Shown here piece after piece: positions 25,104 to 34,600 of a stretch of DNA of 64,000 nt. The notes under the pieces were generated by a model that was not told where the DNA came from, searched no databases, and saw only the letters and a program-made list of their open reading frames with translations. Numbering within the stretch: position 1 is the first letter of the stretch; every line of letters begins with the position of its first letter. This DNA is from SVTX01 sp045588675 (GTDB taxonomy: Bacteria > Bacillota > Clostridia > Oscillospirales > CAG-272): NCBI GenBank assembly GCA_045588675.1, contig JAZNER010000046.1, forward strand, positions 62,001 to 126,000. Direction: 5' to 3'. Both the position numbers and the translations under genes were made by a program.

Positions 25104-25820
25104 ATGTCAAATCCTATCTACAAACGAGTTTTAATTAAGATTTCGGGCGAGGCTCTCGCTCACAACAGTAAAACCGATATTCTTGACTTTGATTTTATGG
25201 ACAAGGTAGTCGAGTCTGTTGGAAAATGCCTGAAGGCAGGCGTTGAGGTTGCTATCATTGTCGGTGCCGGCAACATTTGGCGCGGCGCTCGCAAGGGTGT
25301 TGGTATGAACCGTGCCCGCGCTGATCATATGGGTATGCTTGCAACAGTTATAAATTCGTTGGCTCTTCAAGATGCTTTTCTGAGAAACAACATTGATGCA
25401 AAAGTGCTCTCAAGCGTGGAAATGAACACATTTGCCGATTTCTATACTCAAAGAGATGCAGACAGGTATCTCTCAGAGGGCAAGGTTGTTATTTTCGGTG
25501 GCGGACTTGGAGCTCCATATTTCTCAACTGATACACCTGCGGTTGTAAGAGCTGCAGAGATTGGCGCAGATATAGTTCTTATGGCTAAAAATGTTGACGG
25601 TCTTTACACCGCTGACCCTAAGGTTGACCCAAATGCAAAGAGATATGACGATGTCACTTATGCCGAAATTCTTGAAAAGAACTTAAAGGCGTTTGACCTC
25701 ACCGCAATTTCGTTTTGCAATGAAAACAATATTGACTCATTTGCCTTCGCACTCTCCGAGCCCGATAATATTTACCGCGCCGTTATGGGTGAGGCAATCG
25801 GCACTAAAATGCATAAATAA
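25104..25820 (+). CDS. pyrH: UMP kinase PyrH
   Basis: Bacterial UMP kinase of the amino-acid kinase family, 238 residues, making UDP for nucleotide and cell-wall precursor supply. Motifs include LIKISGEALAHNSK at the N-terminus, VGAGNIWRG, MGMLATVINSLALQDAF, and GADIVLMAKNVDGLYTADP near the ATP site. The start has TTAGGAG upstream. It is first in the pyrH-frr-uppS-cdsA-dxr-rseP-ispG-polC cluster, a gene order widely kept in Firmicutes. Confidence 0.97.
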   Translation: MSNPIYKRVLIKISGEALAHNSKTDILDFDFMDKVVESVGKCLKAGVEVAIIVGAGNIWRGARKGVGMNRARADHMGMLATVINSLALQDAFLRNNIDAKVLSSVEMNTFADFYTQRDADRYLSEGKVVIFGGGLGAPYFSTDTPAVVRAAEIGADIVLMAKNVDGLYTADPKVDPNAKRYDDVTYAEILEKNLKAFDLTAISFCNENNIDSFAFALSEPDNIYRAVMGEAIGTKMHK

Positions 25821-25847
25821 TCTTATACATTGAAAGGAATTCTTATT

Positions 25848-26402
25848 ATGAAGTACAACACAAAAGACCTTGAACAAAAAATGCAAAAATCCATTGAATC
25901 TTACGAGCAAAATATAGCTACAATTCGTGCAAGCCAGGCAAATCCCGCAGTTTTGTCCCGTGTAACCTTTGATTATTGGGGCTCGCCTGCCGAAATTACC
26001 GCTATGGCAAATGTAAGAGTTGCAGATGCAAAAACTCTTGAAATTATCCCTTATGATGCAAGCACACTTAAAGCTATGGAGAAGGCAATTTTTACATCTG
26101 ACATTGGTATTACTCCCACTAACGACGGTAAGATTATTCGTCTTATTTTTCCGCAGCTTACCGAGGAGCGCCGCCGCGAGCTTGCCAAGCAGGTTCAAAA
26201 AATGGGAGAAGACGCTAAGGTTGCTATCAGAAATATCCGACGCACCGCCAATGATGATATTAAGAAACAAAAGAAGGACAATATTCTCACAGAGGATGAT
26301 GTAAAGGATGCAGAAAAGGCTGTTCAAGACTTGACAGACAAGTTCATCAAGGTAATTGACACTATTACATCCGCTAAGGAAAAGGATATTATGAAGGTTT
26401 AA
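25848..26402 (+). CDS. frr: Ribosome recycling factor
   Basis: A 184-residue factor that, with EF-G, splits the ribosome after termination. The typical TIRASQANPAVLSRVTFDYWG (split by the usual loop), PQLTEERRRELAKQV and VAIRNIRRTANDD are all present. The ATG at 25848 gives the family's usual length; a longer start at 25830 overlaps the ribosome binding site AAAGGAA. It is 27 bases after pyrH. A hairpin follows the gene. Confidence 0.97.
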   Translation: MKYNTKDLEQKMQKSIESYEQNIATIRASQANPAVLSRVTFDYWGSPAEITAMANVRVADAKTLEIIPYDASTLKAMEKAIFTSDIGITPTNDGKIIRLIFPQLTEERRRELAKQVQKMGEDAKVAIRNIRRTANDDIKKQKKDNILTEDDVKDAEKAVQDLTDKFIKVIDTITSAKEKDIMKV

Positions 26403-26435
26403 TCCTCATAATCCTAAATCCCAATTCGATAAGCT

Positions 26436-26470
26436 TTAAAGCGGAAGACTATTGCTTCCGCTTTAATTTC
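26436..26470 (+). terminator. Weak terminator or attenuator between frr and uppS
   Basis: Stem TTAAAGCGGAAG/CTTCCGCTTTAA with a seven-base loop and only a broken T tail. It may let part of the transcription continue into uppS, which lacks a clear promoter. Confidence 0.65.
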
Positions 26471-26498
26471 AATATAAGTATTTTCTGAGGGTAAGTTT

Positions 26499-27203
26499 AT
26501 GGCAGCTAATGGCAAAAATTATATGGTCGATGAGAAATTAAGGCACATAGCGTTTATTATGGACGGAAACGGCAGGTGGGCAAATGCCAGAAATATGCCA
26601 AGAGAGCATGGCCACAAATATGGCGCTCGGGTTTTTAAGAAGATAACCGAATATTGCCACAAAATAGGCATAAAATATATTACCGTTTATGCTTTTTCAA
26701 CTGAAAATTGGAAACGGCCGAAAAAAGAGGTTGATGCAATTATGCGTTTGCTTGGCGAGTATCTTGATGAAAAGATGCCCGAAAACGCAACTGTTCGATT
26801 TATTGGTGACAAAACCCCTCTTGATGACAAGCTCAAGAGTAAGATGCTTAAGATTGAGAGCGAAACTGAGGGTTATGATTCGGTTTTGAATGTTGCGATT
26901 AACTACGGCTCGCGAGCCGAGCTTTTGAATGCTTATAACAAGCTTTTGTCAGAAGGGAAGACGGATGTTACAGAGGAGGATATAAGCTCCGCGCTCTATA
27001 CATATCCGTGTCCCGACCCTGATTTGATTGTTCGCACGGGCGGAGATTTGAGAATTTCAAATTTTTTGCTATGGCAGGCGGCGTATTCCGAGCTGTATTT
27101 TACAGACACTCTTTGGCCCGATATGAAAAGTGATGATGTTGACCGAGCAATTGAGGCGTTTTATTCCCGCAAGAGAAGGTTTGGCGGTCTTGATAAAAAA
27201 TAA
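26499..27203 (+). CDS. uppS: Undecaprenyl diphosphate synthase (cis-prenyltransferase)
   Basis: A 234-residue cis-prenyltransferase that extends farnesyl diphosphate to the C55 carrier lipid for cell-wall synthesis. The signature IAFIMDGNGRWANAR (catalytic Asp about residue 22) is present. So are VYAFSTENWKRP, NVAINYGSRAEL and DLIVRTGGDLRISNFLLWQ. The isoprenoid units come from the MEP genes ispE, dxr and ispG in this window. The ribosome binding site is GAGGGTAAG. Confidence 0.96.
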   Translation: MAANGKNYMVDEKLRHIAFIMDGNGRWANARNMPREHGHKYGARVFKKITEYCHKIGIKYITVYAFSTENWKRPKKEVDAIMRLLGEYLDEKMPENATVRFIGDKTPLDDKLKSKMLKIESETEGYDSVLNVAINYGSRAELLNAYNKLLSEGKTDVTEEDISSALYTYPCPDPDLIVRTGGDLRISNFLLWQAAYSELYFTDTLWPDMKSDDVDRAIEAFYSRKRRFGGLDKK

Positions 27204-27248
27204 TATAGTTTAACGATTTATTTAAATTTCCTTGAAAGGAATAAACTG

Positions 27249-28127
27249 ATGAAAACAAGAATTATAACAGCGATAGTTGCGCTTGCAATATTTATCCCAA
27301 TACTTTGGTTCAGTAATACTTGGATTTTTCCGTTCGCAATGGCTTTGTGCGCCGTAATCGGTTGTTGTGAAATGCTTTTTAGTATTGGCTTAAAGAAAAA
27401 TTGGTTTTTGATTATTCCAATCTCAGCAGCGGCGGTATTTTTCCCGTTTTTTATGAGATATAATTATCTCATGCAACAAAAGTCAATGAGCTATACAATG
27501 CCTGATGTATTCAAGCTTTCGATTGGTATTGCATTGATTTTTGCGCTTTATGTGTTTGCTGTTGCGGTTTTCGGTAACAAAAAGCTTGCGGTAACTGACG
27601 CTTCTCTTGCATATATGGGATGCCTTTATATAATTTACGGCTTTTCTGCGATTGTATATATTCATGATTACATACATCTTGGAAATTATATTTACCTTTT
27701 GACATTTATTTGCGCGTGGCTTACTGATATTTTTGCCTACTTTACGGGTAGGCTATTTGGCAAGAGAAAGCTGATACCCGCAGTGAGCCCCAAGAAAACA
27801 GTTGAAGGCGCAATAGGTGGAGTTGTTTTTTGTGTTTTAGGACTTCTTGCTTTTGGACTTATAGTTGAAAAAGTCTTCAATCCGCAGGGAACAACTGATG
27901 CGAATTACATTGTTCTTGCGATAAGCGGAGTATTTATCTCGGTTGTTTCGCAAATCGGCGACCTTATTATGTCAGTAATAAAAAGACATTTTGGTATTAA
28001 GGATTACGGAAAATTGTTCCCTGGACACGGGGGAATACTTGACCGCTTTGACTCGGTAATTGCCGTTGCGGTTATTCTTGCATTTATTTGTACATACTTT
28101 AATCTTTTTGCGCCTATTGTCGCTTGA
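27249..28127 (+). CDS. cdsA: Phosphatidate cytidylyltransferase
   Basis: Integral membrane enzyme of 292 residues with about eight helices that makes CDP-diacylglycerol for phospholipid synthesis. The C-terminal signature is present as SPKKTVEGAIGG and FGIKDYGKLFPGHGGILDRFDS. It follows uppS by 45 bases with GAAAGGAA as ribosome binding site and is within the conserved cluster. Confidence 0.95.
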   Translation: MKTRIITAIVALAIFIPILWFSNTWIFPFAMALCAVIGCCEMLFSIGLKKNWFLIIPISAAAVFFPFFMRYNYLMQQKSMSYTMPDVFKLSIGIALIFALYVFAVAVFGNKKLAVTDASLAYMGCLYIIYGFSAIVYIHDYIHLGNYIYLLTFICAWLTDIFAYFTGRLFGKRKLIPAVSPKKTVEGAIGGVVFCVLGLLAFGLIVEKVFNPQGTTDANYIVLAISGVFISVVSQIGDLIMSVIKRHFGIKDYGKLFPGHGGILDRFDSVIAVAVILAFICTYFNLFAPIVA

Positions 28128-28151
28128 TTTTATTTTTGGAGATTTGGTTTT

Positions 28152-29330
28152 ATGGAAAACAACAATCCTAATATGATAATTCTCGGGTCAACAGGCTCTG
28201 TCGGCGAGCAGGCTATCGATGTTGCAAAAAAACTGAATGTTGGCGTTGATGCAATTTCTGCTCACAAGAATGTCAAGCGTGTTGAACAGCAGGCTCGCCT
28301 GTTTGGCGTAAAGGCTTGCGCTATGAGTGATTTGACGGCGGCAAAGGATTTAAAGGAACGCCTTTCTGATACAAGCATAAGGGTTTATAGCGGCACTGAC
28401 GGAATTTGTGAGATGATTGAAAAAACTGATAGCGAAAACCCAAGCGGTCAGATAGTAGAAAACTCAATTGTAGGAGAGGCTGGACTTTTGCCCACGCTCA
28501 CAACGCTTAAATGCGGAAAGAGATTGGCTCTTGCAAATAAAGAATCGCTCGTAGTCGGCGGTGAGCATGTTATGGCGGCCGCGAGAGAAAGCGGACACGA
28601 GATTTTACCCGTTGACAGCGAGCATTGTGCGATTTTTCAATGTCTGCGCGCGGGAAAGTCTAATGAAATTAAAAAAATTATACTTACAGCATCGGGCGGG
28701 CCGTTTTTCAATTATTCAAGCGAGGAACTATCACAGGTTACAGTAGAAACTGCTCTTGCACATCCGACTTGGAAAATGGGACCTAAAATTACCATTGATA
28801 GCGCAACTCTTATGAATAAAGGCTTTGAGGTGATTGAGGCGGTGCATTTGTTTGGTGTCCGTCCCGAGCAGGTTCAGGTTACAGTTCACCCGGAGAGTAT
28901 AATTCACTCGGCAGTGGAATATATTGATAATAGCGTTATTGCACAAATGTCGGTGCCTGATATGAGGCATTGTGTACAGTATGCGCTCTCATATCCAAAT
29001 AGAATAGAGGCGGCAACAAAAGAGCTTGATTTGTTCTCTGTGGGCAATTTGAGATTTGCAAAGCCCGATACCGATAGTTTCCCCTTGCTCAAAGCGGCGT
29101 TTGATGCGATAGAGGCCGGCGGAGCATTGCCCGCAGTGCTCAATGCCGCAAACGAGGAAGCTGTTTCGGCTTTTCTTAATCATAAAATCAGATTTGTTGA
29201 GATTTTTGAAGTGGTTATCGGCACACTTGAAAAGCTTGATTTTGTTAAAAATATTCACTCGCTTGACGAAATTTTGAATTCTTCTCGTGAGGCAAGAAAA
29301 ATTGCCGATGATTTGATTTTACAAATATAA
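28152..29330 (+). CDS. dxr: 1-deoxy-D-xylulose 5-phosphate reductoisomerase
   Basis: NADPH-dependent enzyme of the MEP pathway, 392 residues. It has an NADPH-binding motif ILGSTGSVGEQAIDV, ALANKESLVVGG, the metal/substrate motif PVDSEHCAIFQCL and the loop TASGGPFFNYS, followed by the conserved HPTWKMGPKITIDSATLMNKG (read in two parts). The C-terminal helical domain is complete. It lies between cdsA and rseP, the normal position in Firmicutes. Confidence 0.97.
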   Translation: MENNNPNMIILGSTGSVGEQAIDVAKKLNVGVDAISAHKNVKRVEQQARLFGVKACAMSDLTAAKDLKERLSDTSIRVYSGTDGICEMIEKTDSENPSGQIVENSIVGEAGLLPTLTTLKCGKRLALANKESLVVGGEHVMAAARESGHEILPVDSEHCAIFQCLRAGKSNEIKKIILTASGGPFFNYSSEELSQVTVETALAHPTWKMGPKITIDSATLMNKGFEVIEAVHLFGVRPEQVQVTVHPESIIHSAVEYIDNSVIAQMSVPDMRHCVQYALSYPNRIEAATKELDLFSVGNLRFAKPDTDSFPLLKAAFDAIEAGGALPAVLNAANEEAVSAFLNHKIRFVEIFEVVIGTLEKLDFVKNIHSLDEILNSSREARKIADDLILQI

Positions 29331-29366
29331 TTTTTCAATATTAACCGCACGCGGTATGGAGGATTA

Positions 29367-30485
29367 ATGGAAACTCTTTTGTATTTGTTGTTAACACTTG
29401 TATTACTCAGTATAATGGTCGTTATCCATGAGCTTGGACATTTTCTTTTTGCCAAGCTTTTTCGTGTTACAATTCTGGAGTTTTCCATAGGAATGGGTCC
29501 CGCGCTCTTTACAACAGGTAAGAAAAACAAAAAAACAAAGGACACAGAGGCCCAAGAGCAGCTTAATACAGATGCGCTTTCGGGACTTGAAGCTCACGAT
29601 AAGACCGTGTTCAGCATAAGAGCTTTTCCAATTGGCGGATATGTAAGCATGGCGGGGGAGGACGAAGCTTCAACCGACGCCAATGCGTTTTGCAACAAAC
29701 CTGTTTGGAAGAGGTTTTTAATCACTGTTGCGGGTCCGGTTATGAATATCCTGCTTGGAATTATTTGTATGTTTTCTTTAGTCGGACTTGAAAGTGCGCA
29801 GACGGGCTATTTGGCATCTAATACAATCTATGGATTTCAAGAAAATTCGATTTCAGATAAATGTGAAAATCCTCTGATGGCAGGCGATACTGTTATTTCT
29901 GTTGATGGCGTACGGGTGCATACGGGAAATGAGCTTGTTTATGAGATTATGAATAGCGGATTTGAAGAGGTTGACCTTGTTGTTTTGCGCGACGGAAAAG
30001 AGCTCGAGCTTGAAGATGTAACATTCCCGACAGTTGTCGAAAGCGGGACAAAATTCGGTGATTACGATTTTATAATGTTATCCGAAAAAGCGACCTTCGG
30101 AACAATAATAAAGCACTCGGTTTTCCGTTCCTTCTCAACTGTCAAGGTTATAATTGACAGTCTTGTAGATTTGATTGGCGGTAGGTACGGAGCAGAAGCG
30201 GTTTCAGGCCCTATCGGTATGGCGGGTGCTGTTGGTGAAGCAACAAAAAGCGGAGCAAATTCGCTGCTTTATCTCTTCACCTTAATTACAATGAATTTGG
30301 GCGTCTTTAATTTGCTTCCTTTTCCTGCGCTTGACGGCGGAAGGCTGATATTCCTGATTATCGAAATGATCAGACGCAAGCCTGTAAAAAAGGAAATCGA
30401 GGGAGCAATTAACACGGCTGGAATTATGTTGCTTATGGCACTTATGCTGTTTGTAACATTCAAGGATATTTTTAATCTGTTCTAA
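29367..30485 (+). CDS. rseP: Site-2 protease RseP/RasP
   Basis: Membrane-embedded zinc metalloprotease of 372 residues that cuts membrane-bound regulators. The HELGH active site is at residues 21-25 in the first helix, and the second metal motif is LLPFPALDGGRL near the C-terminus. A PDZ domain lies between (about residues 165-220, PLMAGDTVISVDGVRV). A charged insertion (KKNKKTKDTEAQEQ) follows the first helix. No sigma/anti-sigma gene is nearby, so its targets are unknown. Confidence 0.95.
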   Translation: METLLYLLLTLVLLSIMVVIHELGHFLFAKLFRVTILEFSIGMGPALFTTGKKNKKTKDTEAQEQLNTDALSGLEAHDKTVFSIRAFPIGGYVSMAGEDEASTDANAFCNKPVWKRFLITVAGPVMNILLGIICMFSLVGLESAQTGYLASNTIYGFQENSISDKCENPLMAGDTVISVDGVRVHTGNELVYEIMNSGFEEVDLVVLRDGKELELEDVTFPTVVESGTKFGDYDFIMLSEKATFGTIIKHSVFRSFSTVKVIIDSLVDLIGGRYGAEAVSGPIGMAGAVGEATKSGANSLLYLFTLITMNLGVFNLLPFPALDGGRLIFLIIEMIRRKPVKKEIEGAINTAGIMLLMALMLFVTFKDIFNLF

Positions 30486-30516
30486 ACAGGATTTATAAAA
30501 GGTTTGGGGATTTTTT

Positions 30517-31605
30517 ATGATTTACAATAAAATCAGACGCAAAACAAAGGAAATATCAATAGGCAAAGTTAAAATCGGCGGAGAAAATAAGCTTGCAATT
30601 CAATCTATGACCAATACCGATACAAAGGACGCGGAGGCAACTATTGAGCAAATAAAAAGGTTGTCTTCGGCAGGCTGTGATATTGTAAGGATTACAGTTC
30701 CCGATGAAGGGGCGGCTGAAACTATTAAAATTATTAAAGAGAACGGAATAAACACACCAATTGTTGCCGATATACATTTTGATTACCGCGCTGCACTTAA
30801 ATCCGCAGAATACGGTGTTGATAAAATTCGAATTAATCCCGGAAACATTGGCGACGAGGATAGAGTGCGCGCAGTAGTTGATGCTTGTAAGAGAAGAAAT
30901 ATTCCAATTCGTATCGGAGTTAATAGCGGCTCTGTTGAAAAGCATATCCTTGAAAAATACGGCTCTCCAACACCCGAAGCTCTTTGCGAGAGCGCTATGT
31001 ATCACGCGTCAATTCTTGAAAAATATGATTTTTACGACACGGCGATTTCGATTAAATCGTCAGATGTTGCCACTATGATTGCGGCAAACAGACTTGTCGC
31101 AGAACGGTGCGATTATCCGATACATATCGGTGTAACTGAGGCGGGCGGTGAGAAAAGAGGAACTATTAAGGGCGCGATAGGCATAGGCTCGCTTCTATGT
31201 GACGGAATTGGCGATACTTTTCGCGTTTCTCTGACTGAGGACCCCGTCAAAGAGGTTTTGGCTGCTAAAGATTTGCTCTGCGCCTTGAACATTGAAGGAC
31301 AAAGCGGAATGAATATCGTAAGCTGTCCCACCTGCGGAAGAACAAAAATTGATTTGATTTCGCTTTTGCATAAGTTTGAGGATGCTGTGCGCGACGAAGG
31401 CTTGCTTGACATTCCCGTGACTGTCGCCATAATGGGTTGTGTTGTAAACGGCCCGGGAGAAGCGAGAGAGGCAGATCTCGGAATTGCGGGAGGCCATGGT
31501 GAGGCTCTGCTCTTTAAAAAAGGACAACCCTGTGGGAAGGTTGCCGAAGCTGATATTATATCAGCACTTATTAAGGAAATTAAAACATACAACGAAAAAA
31601 ATTAA
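30517..31605 (+). CDS. ispG: 4-hydroxy-3-methylbut-2-enyl diphosphate synthase IspG
   Basis: Fe-S enzyme of the MEP pathway, 362 residues, the short bacterial form. It has VKIGGENKLAIQSMTNTDTKD at the N-terminus (read in two parts), a TIM-barrel with RINPGNIGD, and C-terminal cluster cysteines in SCPTCGRTK and MGCVVNGPGEA. It lies 31 bases after rseP and 18 before polC. Confidence 0.97.
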   Translation: MIYNKIRRKTKEISIGKVKIGGENKLAIQSMTNTDTKDAEATIEQIKRLSSAGCDIVRITVPDEGAAETIKIIKENGINTPIVADIHFDYRAALKSAEYGVDKIRINPGNIGDEDRVRAVVDACKRRNIPIRIGVNSGSVEKHILEKYGSPTPEALCESAMYHASILEKYDFYDTAISIKSSDVATMIAANRLVAERCDYPIHIGVTEAGGEKRGTIKGAIGIGSLLCDGIGDTFRVSLTEDPVKEVLAAKDLLCALNIEGQSGMNIVSCPTCGRTKIDLISLLHKFEDAVRDEGLLDIPVTVAIMGCVVNGPGEAREADLGIAGGHGEALLFKKGQPCGKVAEADIISALIKEIKTYNEKN

Positions 31606-31623
31606 GGAAAGTGTCTTGCAAAG

Positions 31624-34600
31624 ATGGCTAAAACATTTTTACAGATTTTTGAAAAATACACGGCAAGTGAAAAGGATGCAAAAATTTTAAGCACTGCCGA
31701 GGATATAAAAATTCAAGCCGATAGAGAAAACCGAATAATACAAGCCTCTGCAAAGTTCAATAAGCTTATAGAGAAAGAGGACTTATACCGTATAGAGCGT
31801 GAAATCGCGAAGGCGTATAATTTATCTTGGGTTAAAATTATGCCACACTATCCAAGTGAGCTTTTTGATAGTGATTATATTCCGGAGCTTTTGCGAGAAA
31901 CAGAAAATGTTGGCATTGTAGCGAGAGGTTTTTTCTCAAAATACCGCTACCGGTTGGACGCGGGAACATTGACAATTGAAATTCCATTCTCTGCCGACGG
32001 TGTCAGCTTGCTTTGTGATGCAAGAACTCCAGAGGTTATAGAGGCGATTATAAGGTCGGAATTTTCTATTAACATAAAGGTTAATATCATACATACAAAC
32101 GATGAGATATTTTTGGCAAGTAATAATTCTCTCGACCGCACGCTTGAAGAATTTGACAAGAGAATGGCGGCTGAGGCTCGCGCATACGAGCAGAGAAGCA
32201 AAGCAATAGCTGACGGTCAGATGACAGAGGAGATTTTGCCGAGAAAAACATCAATATTTGATACAGAGGCAAAGCCTGTTACAGATAATGGAACTTGCCA
32301 AATCGGCACAAGCAAATTTGATATATCTGCTCCTGATTATGTTTATGGCAGTGAGTTTGCTATAGCTCCAATCTCAATAGCGACAATAGACCAGCCCCAG
32401 AGAAATATTGTAATTGTCGGCACAGTGTTTGATTATTCGCAGGAGCCGTCTCGTTCAGGAGATAAGATGAATATTTCCTTCTCAGTCACAGACGGAAACT
32501 CGTCTATTGAGGTTAAGTGCTTTGCAACCCTTGAGGACGCAGACGATATTTCAGCAAATGTAAAAAATGGCTCTGTGATTGCCTTGAATGGATATACAAA
32601 GAGGGAGATCCGTAAAGACAAAACAGAGGGGCCTGAGCTTATATTTTATTTTAGCGACATTGCGAAAATTAAAAAGGTTGTCAGAGCTGACAATGCGCCC
32701 GTCAAGCGTGTTGAGCTTCATTTGCATACCAATATGTCGCATATGGATGCGCTTATTCCACCATCAGAGGCGGTTAAGCAGGCAAAGGCTTGGGGGCATC
32801 CCGCTGTCGCTATAACCGACCACGGTACAGTTCAAGGCTATCAGGATGCCATGCTTGCGTCTGAAAAAATAGGTCAAAAGGTTATTTACGGCGTTGAAGC
32901 CTATTTTGTAAACGATACCGCAGGTGCGCTTTATGGAGCATATGGTGGTGAGTTTGATGACGAAACAGTTGTTTTTGATATTGAAACAACAGGTCTATCG
33001 GTACAGAATTGCAAAATTACCGAGATTGGCGCCGTTAAAATTAAAAACGGCAAGGTAATTGATACATTCAATACATTTGTAAACCCTGAGGTGCCTATTC
33101 CTGCCGAAATTGTTGAGCTTACCTCAATTACTGATGAAATGGTCAATGATGCGCCTAAGGTTAGGGAAGCCCTTGAATTGTTCTTTGCATTTATCGGTGA
33201 CGAAAGCACTCGTAATAAAGTATTGCTTGTCGCTCATAATGCTGATTTTGATACGGGCTTTATAAGATATGCCGCAAAGGAATGCGGACTTGAATTTGGT
33301 AACCCATATCTTGATACTGTTGCCTTGTCGCGTTATTTAAATCCCGAATTAAAAAAGCATAAGCTTGATGTGCTTGCACAGTTTTATAATCTCGGAGAGT
33401 TCAATCATCACCGTGCTTGTGATGACGCTGCTATGCTTGCAGCAATTTATTTCAAGATGATTGCAAGTATGAAGGAGCGTGATGTCAAGAGCTTTGCGCA
33501 GCTTAAGCGTGATATGAGCGCAAATTCCAACCCTCTGACACTCAAGCCGTATCATCAGATAATACTTGTTAAGAATAAGATCGGTCTTAAAAATCTGTAC
33601 AAGCTTATTTCTTACGGATTTTTGAAATATTATAAAAGACATCCGCGCATTCCTAAAACCGAGCTTGAAAAGCATAGAGAGGGGCTTATAATTGGCTCTG
33701 CCTGCGAGGCGGGAGAGCTATTCACGGCAATTCTTGAAAACAAGCCTGAGGCGGAGATTGAGGAAATCGTAAATTTCTACGACTACCTTGAAATTCAACC
33801 TATTTCCAATAACGGCTTTCTGATTGCCGAGGACAAGGCCCGTGATGAAGAGGACTTGCGCAATCTTAACCGCAAAATCGTTGAGCTTGGTGAAAAATAC
33901 AACAAGATTGTTGTTGCTACCTGTGACGCGCACTTTCTCAATGACGAGGACGAGCTTTACAGAAAGATTTTGCTTGCGGGACAAAAGTATAAGGATTTTG
34001 ACCGCGATGCGCATATTTATTATCGCACGACCGAAGAAATGCTTGAAGAGTTCGCGTATCTTGGTAAAGAAAAGGCTTATGAGGTAGTTGTTACAAACAC
34101 AAACCTTATAAACGATATGATTGAAAGTGATATTCGTCCTTTCCCCAAAGGCACTTTTACTCCCGAAATGGAGGGAGCAGAGGAGGATTTAACGCGCATT
34201 TGCTATGAAAGGGCAAAATCAATGTATGGCGACCCTTTGCCGGAGCTTGTTGAGAACAGACTAAACAAGGAGCTTACCTCAATTATTAAGAATGGCTTTG
34301 CCGTGCTTTATATGATTGCTCAAAAGCTTGTTTGGTATAGCGAAAGTCAAGGGTACCTTGTAGGCTCTCGTGGCTCAGTCGGTTCATCGTTTGTAGCGTC
34401 TATGGCGGGAATTTCGGAGGTTAATCCTCTGCCGCCGCATTATTGGTGCCCTAAATGCCAATATAGTGATTTTTCCAATCCCGATAAGGTTGGATCGGGC
34501 TTTGACCTGCCCGATAAAAACTGTCCTGTTTGCGGGACAAAGCTGAATGCAGACGGTCATCATATTCCTTTCGAAACATTTCTTGGCTTCCACGGCGATA